Shown here one piece after another: positions 32,760 through 41,054 of a DNA stretch of 64,000 nucleotides; position 1 is the first letter of the stretch, and every line of letters begins with the position of its first letter. The position numbers and the translations under genes are program-made. Below the pieces are notes generated by a model. It did no database searches. It was not told the DNA's origin and worked only from the letters and a program-made list of their open reading frames with translations. Origin of the DNA: Paenibacillus spiritus. GTDB lineage: Bacteria; Bacillota; Bacilli; Paenibacillales; Paenibacillaceae. The stretch is taken from positions 62,001 through 126,000 of the forward strand of contig NZ_VYKK01000012.1 in the NCBI RefSeq assembly GCF_008710135.1, given 5' to 3'.

Positions 32760-34888
32760 GTCGCACTCTGTGTGGAGTGCGTGGATTGAAATCGATTTTG
32801 TGCGAAAGTCCCCCGAAGACTGGAGCGCGTCGCACTCTGTATGGAGTGCGTGGATTGAAATCTCGGCCAAGTCCGGGAGATCGGCCGCAAGTCACAGGTC
32901 GCACTCTGTATGGAGTGCGTGGATTGAAATAACGAGATTATGCGCCGATGGGACACGCTGGACGTCGCACTCTGTATGGAGTGCGTGGATTGAAATTAGC
33001 AGCGGTACCGGCTTTTGGTTGGCGTGGATGGTCGCACTCTGTATGGAGTGCGTGGATTGAAATACCCATGTCCAATTTAAAGGACATCTTATCTCCCGTC
33101 GCACTCTGTATGGAGTGCGTGGATTGAAATGTTCGGGCTGCTAGGTATGTAGGATTGAGTCATATCGTCGCACTCTGTATGGAGTGCGTGGATTGAAATT
33201 TGGTGTTGCCGCTTCTCGCTTCGCGGAGGTGGTTGTCGCACTCTGTATGGAGTGCGTGGATTGAAATCTCGCCACTGCCCGGGAGTCTGGATTGGAACGA
33301 GGTCGCACTCTGTATGGAGTGCGTGGATTGAAATGGTTAATAGCTATATTTAAACGGCCTCGTAGCCGGGTCGCACTCTGTATGGAGTGCGTGGATTGAA
33401 ATCATCCAAAGAGTTGCAGATATTTTGGGGCATGCTAGTCGCACTCTGTATGGAGTGCGTGGATTGAAATGCTGATTTTAAGGAGTTGCCGGAGCCGGGA
33501 GACCGTCGCACTCTGTATGGAGTGCGTGGATTGAAATTTCCGATAGTTTTCGTTGACTTTTTCCAAGCCCAGTCGCACTCTGTATGGAGTGCGTGGATTG
33601 AAATCCCGTGATGCCCTTAATTAGGGCGAACAGTCCGGAGTCGCACTCTGTATGGAGTGCGTGGATTGAAATGTCCAGAGCGAGAAGGTCGGCAAGGTAT
33701 CACCGGGTCGCACTCTGTATGGAGTGCGTGGATTGAAATGTGAGGAGATGGAAAGACGCAATGTGACTGTTAGGTCGCACTCTGTATGGAGTGCGTGGAT
33801 TGAAATATCCACGCGAACCCGCAGGCGCTGGAAGTAGAGCGCGTCGCACTCTGTATGGAGTGCGTGGATTGAAATGATGCCGACTTTCCGAATGAGTGCA
33901 TACGGTCCGTCGCACTCTGTATGGAGTGCGTGGATTGAAATGTGGTTGCTGCATCGCGTCCCGGAAGTTTTGCAGTCGCACTCTGTATGGAGTGCGTGGA
34001 TTGAAATGGGTCCGTGGCGTATCCGCACTGATAGACGGCGGCGTCGCACTCTGTGTGGAGTGCGTGGATTGAAATTTGAGTGGCGCGACCGTGGAGGCCG
34101 TGAGTGACTAGTCGCACTCTGTGTGGAGTGCGTGGATTGAAATGCGGATGACCAAGCGGCAAGCTACCTGCGGGAGACGGTCGCACTCTGTGTGGAGTGC
34201 GTGGATTGAAATCAGAGCCCTCAGCGTGCGCAGCTGTGCCGAAAACGTCGCACTCTGTATGGAGTGCGTGGATTGAAATTTGCCGATATTAAGGCTCCGA
34301 ACGGACAGGATGCGGTCGCACTCTGTATGGAGTGTGTGGATTGAAATATAAAGTTGTCCAGTTGAATGTCCAGTACAGTGTCCAGGTCGCACTCTGTATG
34401 GAGTGCGTGGATTGAAATTTTGAGTCCCTGGGAGACACGGATCGTAGTATCCGTCGCACTCTGTATGGAGTGCGTGGATTGAAATATTGCAGCATTCGGT
34501 GAGATGATCGTTTCCGGAGTCGCACTCTGTATGGAGTGCGTGGATTGAAATGGAAACGCAGCGGGAAGCTCGTCCGGTAGCGGCGCGTCGCACTCTGTAT
34601 GGAGTGCATGGATTGAAATGACGCGGTGCGGAACCGAGACCTCCAGAATGATCCGTCGCACTCTGTATGGAGTGCGTGGATTGAAATGATGCCCGAAAAC
34701 TATTCCATGATGACGGTAAGCCGTCGCACTCTGTATGGAGTGCGTGGATTGAAATCACCGGAAGCCCCGAGCGATGCGGGGAGTTGTGGTCGCACTCTGT
34801 ATGGAGTGCGTGGATTGAAATATCTGGCATCGCTCCTTATGTTATAATCGAGAAAGTCGCACTTTGTATGGAGTGCGTGGATTGAAAT
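32760..34888 (+). CRISPR. CRISPR array 1: 32 repeats of 33 nt, 31 spacers
   Basis: Repeats start GTCGCACTCTGTATGG and end GTGGATTGAAAT (33 nt). Spacers are 33-36 nt; the average period is 67.6 nt. The repeat can fold as CGCACTCT-GTAT-GGAGTGCG, closed by a U-G wobble, leaving the 8-nt 5' handle ATTGAAAT typical of type I-C and many type III arrays. Variants: GTGTGG in the first repeat and those at 34043, 34111 and 34180; single changes at 34315, 34587 and in the last repeat (34856). Leader, variants and direction agree with transcription on the plus strand. Repeat starts were counted by hand, so the total may be off by one. Confidence 0.97.
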
Positions 34889-35070
34889 TCATCCTTGAAA
34901 CACATCCTCCGTGACAGGTTGCCCTACATATAGAGGGCATAAATGGAATCGTGATATGATGAATCTAAAACCGAAGGTACAAGTGATTCGGCTTTATTTT
35001 ATAAGATGGCAGTACAGAGTAATACACGGGAGTCAGCCGGACGATAACCAGATGCCGAAGGAGGGATCTA

Positions 35071-35517
35071 ATGAAAAGAATCAACCAGCTCGAGCATGAA
35101 GCGCCGGGTTCCGTCAACTTGAGTCCTGCTCAGATCGAGGCCATCATACGGATTCTCAACGAGACAGTGGCTCCCGCATCCATCATGCTCTTCGGCTCGG
35201 CGGCCAAGGGGACGTTTCGTCCGGACAGCGATCTGGATTTGGCGTATATCCCCCACAGACATCGGCCCGGGGCCTATGAACGGTTTCAAATTGCCGCAAC
35301 ACTCGCGGATGTGGTGGGGCGGGAAGTAGATCTGGTTGATTTTGAACAGGCGAGTCCGGTCTTTCGCGTACAGATCATTGACGGCGGTATTTTGCTCTAT
35401 GAGACGGATGCTTTGAAGCGTCAGCTGCTGTTCATGCGATCCCTGAAGGAATACGCCATGCTCAATGCAGAAAGAAGCGAGATCATCCAGAACCGGATGA
35501 GGGAAGGACGGACATGA
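35071..35517 (+). CDS. mntA: MntA-type nucleotidyltransferase antitoxin
   Basis: 148 residues. Minimal nucleotidyltransferase fold with the signature G42-S43-x10-D54-x-D56 (LFGSAAKGTFRPDSDLDLAYI region) and a third acidic residue in 'EVDLVDFE' (about 91). MntA antitoxins neutralise HepT by transferring AMP to a tyrosine of the toxin. AAGGAGGG precedes the ATG, and the stop overlaps the hepT start (ATGA), the usual antitoxin-first coupling. The pair lies between two CRISPR arrays. The upstream gap 34889-35070 holds only a weak hairpin (CCGAA/TTCGG near 34970) that might end the array 1 transcript. Confidence 0.92.
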   Translation: MKRINQLEHEAPGSVNLSPAQIEAIIRILNETVAPASIMLFGSAAKGTFRPDSDLDLAYIPHRHRPGAYERFQIAATLADVVGREVDLVDFEQASPVFRVQIIDGGILLYETDALKRQLLFMRSLKEYAMLNAERSEIIQNRMREGRT

Positions 35518-35948
35518 ATCGAGACATTCTGCTCAACAAAACCGAAGTTATTCGCAGATGCCTGAAACGAATCCATGAGGAGTACGCGGGTGACGAACGG
35601 AATCTGCACCATTACACGAAGCAGGACTCTATCATCCTGAACTTGCAAAGATGCTGTGAAGCTTGCATCGATCTGGCGATGCATACGGTGGCGGAGCTTG
35701 GAACGGGTGTGCCGCAGGCCAGCCGGGAAGCTTTTGACATCCTGCTGCAAGAAGGAGTGATTCCCGAGGAATTGGCTCGCAATCTTAAGGCGATGGTTGG
35801 CTTCCGTAATATTGCCGTTCACGATTACCAGGCCGTTCAGTTGGACATTCTTAAGGCGATTTTAGAAGAGCATTTGACGGATTTCACGGAGTTTGCGGCG
35901 ATTCTAAAAGCACAAGCGTCGTTTGGTGCGAACCCCAAGCTCCCATGA
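35514..35948 (+). CDS. hepT: HepT-type HEPN RNase toxin
   Basis: 144-residue all-helical HEPN (DUF86) protein. The RX4HXY motif is intact: R98-N-I-A-V-H103-D-Y105. HEPN dimers cleave RNA with this R/H pair, and the tyrosine is the AMP acceptor used by MntA for neutralisation. It is coupled to mntA by ATGA. The final residues G138-P144 (GANPKLP) and the TGA stop are encoded by DNA that belongs to the CRISPR leader repeat starting at 35924, so the native C-terminus was probably replaced when this block and the leader became joined. The catalytic part is untouched, so the toxin is probably functional. Confidence 0.92.
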   Translation: MNRDILLNKTEVIRRCLKRIHEEYAGDERNLHHYTKQDSIILNLQRCCEACIDLAMHTVAELGTGVPQASREAFDILLQEGVIPEELARNLKAMVGFRNIAVHDYQAVQLDILKAILEEHLTDFTEFAAILKAQASFGANPKLP

Positions 35949-36106
35949 AATTCCCGGGTCCTTCGCACCTCGAAATTCGACGAATTCTGTCGAACCCGAG
36001 CTGTTCTTTAATTTGTCAATAGAGCACACAGATTTATTTGATATGATAGTCGCAGGAAAAGCACCGGATTGATGCTTCGCGGGGATCAATCGGCTGGTTT
36101 TTCGCT
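35924..36106 (+). promoter_or_regulatory. CRISPR leader 2, overlapping the 3' end of hepT
   Basis: 183 bp, the same length as leader 1 and closely similar throughout. It has the inverted repeat GGTGCGAA ... TTCGCACC, the extended -10 TGATATGAT (36039-36047) and the repeat-proximal CGGCTGGTTTTTCGCT. Differences cluster in the middle (about 35985-36030). The first 25 bp form the last codons of hepT. Confidence 0.8.
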
Positions 36107-38708
36107 GTCGCACTCCGTATGGAGTGCGTGGATTGAAATCATCCCCTCGGAAGCCTTTGCCAGCGCGATCTTCGTCGCACTCCGTATGGAGTGCGTGGAT
36201 TGAAATGTTTAATGTTCTTGACCAGCACTTTGTGCTGTGCGTCGCACTCCGTATGGAGTGCGTGGATTGAAATGTATGCCAAGTTACCATCTCCGCAAGA
36301 TATTTTGCGTCGCACTCCGTATGGAGTGCGTGGATTGAAATGCATCCTCTGTGGCGGATAGCCTCGGCTAATGGCCCGTCGCACTCCGTATGGAGTGCGT
36401 GGATTGAAATAAAATCGTTTCCCGCTCCCATATCGGTCCGCTCGAAGTCGCACTCCGTATGGAGTGCGTGGATTGAAATCTACTCCCTATTTTACACTGA
36501 TGTAAGCTATTTTGTCGCACTCCGTATGGAGTGCGTGGATTGAAATATCATCCTTTGATATTCCCGATAAATCCGGCTCGTGTCGCACTCCGTATGGAGT
36601 GCGTGGATTGAAATCTTCGCCGGAATCCTGCTATGAGCCAGCGCCAGGGTCGCACTCCGTATGGAGTGCGTGGATTGAAATCTTCGCCGGAATCCTGCTA
36701 TGAGCCAGCGCCAGGCGTCGCACTCCGTATGGAGTGCGTGGATTGAAATCCGGAGGTCAGGTCCCCGCCAGATGAAAGGTCAAGGGTCGCACTCCGTATG
36801 GAGTGCGTGGATTGAAATTTTGACGATAGTTGTATAAATTTCTTTGAGTTTCGGTCGCACTCCGTATGGAGTGCGTGGATTGAAATGCTTTTACTGATTT
36901 TTTTAGGAACCAGTTTGATTTCGTCGCACTCCGTATGGAGTGCGTGGATTGAAATAGCGCATAAGGGATGGCGACCGTGTACCAGTCGCCGTCGCACTCC
37001 GTATGGAGTGCGTGGATTGAAATCTGGGCCGCCCGCTGCTGGTCGGCGGCATAGTCCAGGTCGCACTCCGTATGGAGTGCGTGGATTGAAATGGACAAAT
37101 CGGCTGCTGAGCCGTCAGCGCGAACGTCGCACTCCGTATGGAGTGCGTGGATTGAAATATGTTCGAGCAAATTTTGCAGCAATCGCCGGGAGTCGCACTC
37201 CGTATGGAGTGCGTGGATTGAAATATAGCGGGCGGTCTGCCTTGGTTGATAATCGGCGCGTCGCACTCCGTATGGAGTGCGTGGATTGAAATAACGGAAT
37301 TGAGGCTAGCAGCTGCTATAGAAATGTCGCACTCCGTATGGAGTGCGTGGATTGAAATAGCCGGTGGTGAAACTCCACCTTGCCGGAGACGCGGTCGCAC
37401 TCCGTATGGAGTGCGTGGATTGAAATAAGAAATCCGATATCATCAACTAGTCCCTTTTTGTCGCACTCCGTATGGAGTGCGTGGATTGAAATTGTGCCAG
37501 TCTCCATAGGCCGCAACGCGCTCTTTGTCGCACTCCGTATGGAGTGCGTGGATTGAAATTTTGCCCGATGATCAGCTCGAGCGCCTGAAGGACTTGTCGC
37601 ACTCCGTATGGAGTGCGTGGATTGAAATCGGGAAGCGGTGCAGGCCGGTGTGGACGAGCGGCTGTCGCACTCAGTATGGAGTGCGTGGATTGAAATCGCG
37701 GCACATAGCCGATTCGGAGGTCTACCAGCGTCGCACTCCGTATGGAGTGCGTGGATTGAAATAGACAAGTAATATGGCGATTGAGATCAATACGATGGTC
37801 GCACTCCGTATGGAGTGCGTGGATTGAAATCGTTTTCGTGATTTTAGCCAGCACTGCCGCAAGCTGGTCGCACTCCGTATGGAGTGCGTGGATTGAAATT
37901 ACATATTGATCAAATTCAGGCTTTCGCACGGAAGTCGCACTCCGTATGAAGTGCGTGGATTGAAATCGCCGACGGATTGCTTGTTGACGCGGGTAATCAG
38001 TCGCACTCCGTATGGAGTGCGTGGATTGAAATCGCCTGCTGATTGGGCTTGGTGCTCTCCGGCGCGTCGCACTCCGTATGGAGTGCGTGGATTGAAATTA
38101 TTTTGAGAGGATGGAGAAGACGGAATGACCCAGTCGCACTCCGTATGGAGTGCGTGGATTGAAATCGCGCTGGGGCATCAATGAAGGTGACCTTGGCGGG
38201 TCGCACTCCGTATGGAGTGCGTGGATTGAAATCATTGCCGGAATATTTGGCTTGGATCATATCGGCCGTCGCACTCCGTATGGAGTGCGTGGATTGAAAT
38301 TGGGCAAGACCCAGTATAAGGACGTGCCCAAGACGTCGCACTCCGTATGGAGTGCGTGGATTGAAATGGCGGTAATACGTATGCCTGGTATGCGCGGTCC
38401 GGTCGTCGCACTCCGTATGGAGTGCGTGGATTGAAATCCAATACGCCGTGGGAATCCCTTCGGGTAGAAGAGTCGCACTCCGTATGGAGTGCGTGGATTG
38501 AAATGTAGTATTATTTTTAGGTAATCCTAAAAGTCTTGCCTGTCGCACTCCGTATGGAGTGCGTGGATTGAAATTTCGCATCCTTGGTGCTCTTGGTAAA
38601 CTCGGCTGGTCGCACTCCGTATGGAGTGCGTAGATTGAAATACACGCATACGCTGCCGTGCGCCCTCGCCACCTCGTCGCACTCCGTATGGAGTGCGTGT
38701 AATAGAAT
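36107..38708 (+). CRISPR. CRISPR array 2: 39 repeats of 33 nt (last one degenerate), 38 spacers
   Basis: Repeats start GTCGCACTCCGTATGG and end GTGGATTGAAAT; they differ from array 1 in one base (C for T), which turns the stem into a perfect CGCACTCC-GTAT-GGAGTGCG. Spacers are 33-36 nt. The spacers at 36615-36648 and 36682-36716 are identical over 34 nt. Variants: A for C at 37664, ATGAAG at 37934, GTAGATTG at 38609. The final repeat (38676) loses its 3' part (GTGTAATAGAAT), marking the leader-distal end. cas6 starts 120 bp downstream. Counted by hand. Confidence 0.97.
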
Positions 38709-38827
38709 AGCTTCGTCATATTTGCACATTTTTTCACAACTAATGACTTTCAAATACATATCCTTACAAGGAAATTATTCTCTAGTAGAGAAGTTATTAA
38801 TTAAAAGATTTCTGGAGGAGGAAAAGC

Positions 38828-39736
38828 TTGGCTACCCTCAATCAGTTTCAATTTCTCCATTTCAGGGCGCTGTTCACTGCGCGCGAGGCGGGTCAACTGC
38901 CGCCATATTTGGGTTCAACTCTTCGAGGAGTGTTGGGACATGCCATGCGTGGGCTGGTGTGCAGCCGTCCAGGACTGCGCTGTCATCTATGCGAACTTGC
39001 CGTAGATTGTCCGTATGCACATAGTTTTAATTCCCCAGGCAATGAGGGAGGCGCTGTAAATCCATGGGTACTTTATGTACCGACGCGGGATAAGACAAGC
39101 TGGCAGATTGGCGATTCGCTGATCTTCGAGCTCGCAGTAGTTGGAAGTGCTACTGGACAAGGACAGTTTTACCTCGACGGTATTCGTCATATGGAGCGGT
39201 TCGGCTGGGGAGCAAAGCGAATGCGATTTTCCCTGACTCAAATTATGGACCCGGTTCATCAATCATTGATCTGGAGCGGGGGGCATACCTGGACGGATAG
39301 AATGAAGCTGAGTGATTTGCCGGATATCAGTCGACCTGCTAGCAGCGTGCTCATCCGCTTCCATACTCCGCTTCGTTTATTGGTAAGCCGACAGCTATGC
39401 CGGCGTCCCACCTTCCGTGACCTGATTCAATCCATCGCTCGCCGCATCTCTTTACTGTCTCAGGCCTACACGCAGCAGCCCGTCTATTGGGACGAAGAAG
39501 CGATGTTAGGGGAGGCGGAGCGTGTCCGTACTGCCGAGGAGGACTGGCGATTTGTGGATTTGGAGCGGTATTCCATGACCTATGACCGCAAGCTGTCGCT
39601 GAACGGAGTTGAGGGCTGGGCAAGGTATGAAGGCAACATAACGCCTTTTATCCCACTGCTTGAGGCGGGAAGATGGTTGCATGCTGGCAAGAATGCGACA
39701 CATGGTTTGGGAAAATATGAGGTTTATTACGCTTGA
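38828..39736 (+). CDS. cas6: Cas6 pre-crRNA endoribonuclease
   Basis: 302 residues, RAMP-superfamily. The N-terminus 'LHFRALFTAREAGQLPPYLGSTLRGVLGHAM' (split over 10-40) and a Cys cluster C45-x6-C52-x2-C55-x5-C61 are typical of the Cas6 branch found with type III systems. The C-terminal glycine-rich loop is 'HAGKNATHGLGKYEV' (about 288-302). It would cut the CRISPR transcript at the 3' base of the repeat hairpin, leaving the ATTGAAAT handle. TTG start at 38828 with CTGGAGGAGG upstream. The catalytic residues cannot be named from sequence alone. It directly follows array 2 and probably shares a transcript with the next gene. Confidence 0.9.
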   Translation: MATLNQFQFLHFRALFTAREAGQLPPYLGSTLRGVLGHAMRGLVCSRPGLRCHLCELAVDCPYAHSFNSPGNEGGAVNPWVLYVPTRDKTSWQIGDSLIFELAVVGSATGQGQFYLDGIRHMERFGWGAKRMRFSLTQIMDPVHQSLIWSGGHTWTDRMKLSDLPDISRPASSVLIRFHTPLRLLVSRQLCRRPTFRDLIQSIARRISLLSQAYTQQPVYWDEEAMLGEAERVRTAEEDWRFVDLERYSMTYDRKLSLNGVEGWARYEGNITPFIPLLEAGRWLHAGKNATHGLGKYEVYYA

Positions 39737-39766
39737 ACAACTTTTAGTGATGAGCGGAGGGGAATT

Positions 39767-40828
39767 ATGGCATCGAAAAGCCGTAAAAATTCAAAAGCGA
39801 AAAAAAGTGATGTGAACCTTGAAGTGGACCCTGATGTTCTGAAGCGAATCTACCTTAACAACGATTATTCCAACCGCAGAATGGTAGAGGAGATGGAACT
39901 GTCGACGGAGCATCACGGACTGACCGGCGGATACCGGGAGGGGATGTGGCTTGATTATTTTCGCAGCATCATTCCGCTTAAGTATCAATTGGCTCAAGGA
40001 GTAATTATTATAGATTCGCAAGGGCGCACCTCCAATGAGGTGGATATCGCCGTCTATGACGAGACTTACACGCCCTACGTTTTTCGGTATAACACGCTCA
40101 AAATTATTCCTATTGAAGCTGTTGTCATGGTCATTGAATGCAAGAGCAAGAGCTACACAACAAGCAAACTGCAAAAATGGAGTAGAAGCATAGAGAAACT
40201 GACACCGACGGCTTCAGGGATCGCTCGAATAGTACAAGGATATGTAGTGGGAGAGACGAATCGTTCCCAGACCCGCACACGACCGATTCGAGTACTAGTC
40301 TCGTTGAGAGTAAGCGCAAAAGAGAAAAACCAGCTGGAATCAGTGAAGGACCTTGGAAATTCGTTTGATTTTATTATCGAAGAAAAGCGTGTGTCATCAT
40401 CTCTTGGACCCAAGAAACCGGATAATCGGTTCGTGCTGCATGTCCCGCACGAGGATATGACGTTGGGCTGGTGGGGGGAAGTTCTGAATCAGGGCAAATC
40501 CACAAAGGACGTATCAGAGAAGCCGTTGAAGCTAGAGCATCTGGATAAAGCCTACTCGCAAGAGGAGCTTGAGACGAAATATCCGGAACTGCGCTTCAAT
40601 GACCGGCTTCAGCTAGTAAACACGCTCAAAGATTTACGAGTCAAAGGGAATGCCTTGCTGACGCTCAATCTGCAGTTGAACCAGCTGCTGATTTTGCTCA
40701 ACAATCCGATGCTGTTCCCCCATCTTGCTTATGCCCAGGCCTTCAATAAAATGCTCATTTATTTAGAGGCAAGGGAAGGCACTTCTGAAACGGTATCTGA
40801 TCAGAATCAGGCAGAGCCTGAGCTTTAG
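39767..40828 (+). CDS. DUF6602-type PD-(D/E)XK nuclease-like protein
   Basis: 353 residues. A lysine-rich N-terminus is followed by a core of PD-(D/E)XK type: E48 in 'STEHHG', E58 in 'GYREGMWLDYF', D93 in 'NEVDIAVYD', and E124-C-K126 in 'VVMVIECKSKSY', in the order and spacing of restriction-endonuclease folds and of DUF6602 proteins. Residues 240-353 are helical. There is no CARF, HTH or membrane segment. It lies 30 bp after cas6, before a terminator, so cas6 and this gene form a unit distinct from the effector operon. A role as nuclease helper of the type III system is inference from position; it could be an independent defence gene. Confidence 0.75.
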   Translation: MASKSRKNSKAKKSDVNLEVDPDVLKRIYLNNDYSNRRMVEEMELSTEHHGLTGGYREGMWLDYFRSIIPLKYQLAQGVIIIDSQGRTSNEVDIAVYDETYTPYVFRYNTLKIIPIEAVVMVIECKSKSYTTSKLQKWSRSIEKLTPTASGIARIVQGYVVGETNRSQTRTRPIRVLVSLRVSAKEKNQLESVKDLGNSFDFIIEEKRVSSSLGPKKPDNRFVLHVPHEDMTLGWWGEVLNQGKSTKDVSEKPLKLEHLDKAYSQEELETKYPELRFNDRLQLVNTLKDLRVKGNALLTLNLQLNQLLILLNNPMLFPHLAYAQAFNKMLIYLEAREGTSETVSDQNQAEPEL

Positions 40829-40867
40829 ATACATATTTAAATAGCAGTAGACCAACTATTTGAAACT

Positions 40868-40910
40868 ACAGCCTGTCTTCGTTCTTGGCGCGAAGGCAGG
40901 CTGTGTTTTG
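40868..40910 (+). terminator. Terminator between the nuclease gene and cas10
   Basis: ACAGCCTGTCTTCG pairs with CGAAGGCAGGCTGT (one mismatch) around a short loop, followed by GTTTTGTT. It separates the cas6-nuclease unit from the cas10 operon, whose promoter must lie in 40911-41054; I do not see a clear one. Confidence 0.75.
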
Positions 40911-41054
40911 TTAATAATTGTTGAATTCAATCAAATGAAAAGGAAATATGAACCATGTTGGAGAATGAGTGAGGAGGAAAAAAGACTCAAGTCTGGAGAT
41001 TCATTCCTGTAAATGTCGTGGCTGTGAATTACAAGGAAGAGAGAGGAGAACGGA

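Noticed and set aside
32722-34847. Many open frames across array 1 on both strands, with repeated peptides such as ISIHALHTECD and SHSVWSAWIE
   Set aside because: They are translations of the CRISPR repeats; the repeat-spacer period keeps frames open by chance. The same applies to array 2 (35904-38759).
34960-35000. CCGAA/TTCGG hairpin followed by a T-rich stretch as terminator of array 1
   Set aside because: Five-bp stem with an 11-base loop is too weak; mentioned only in the mntA entry.
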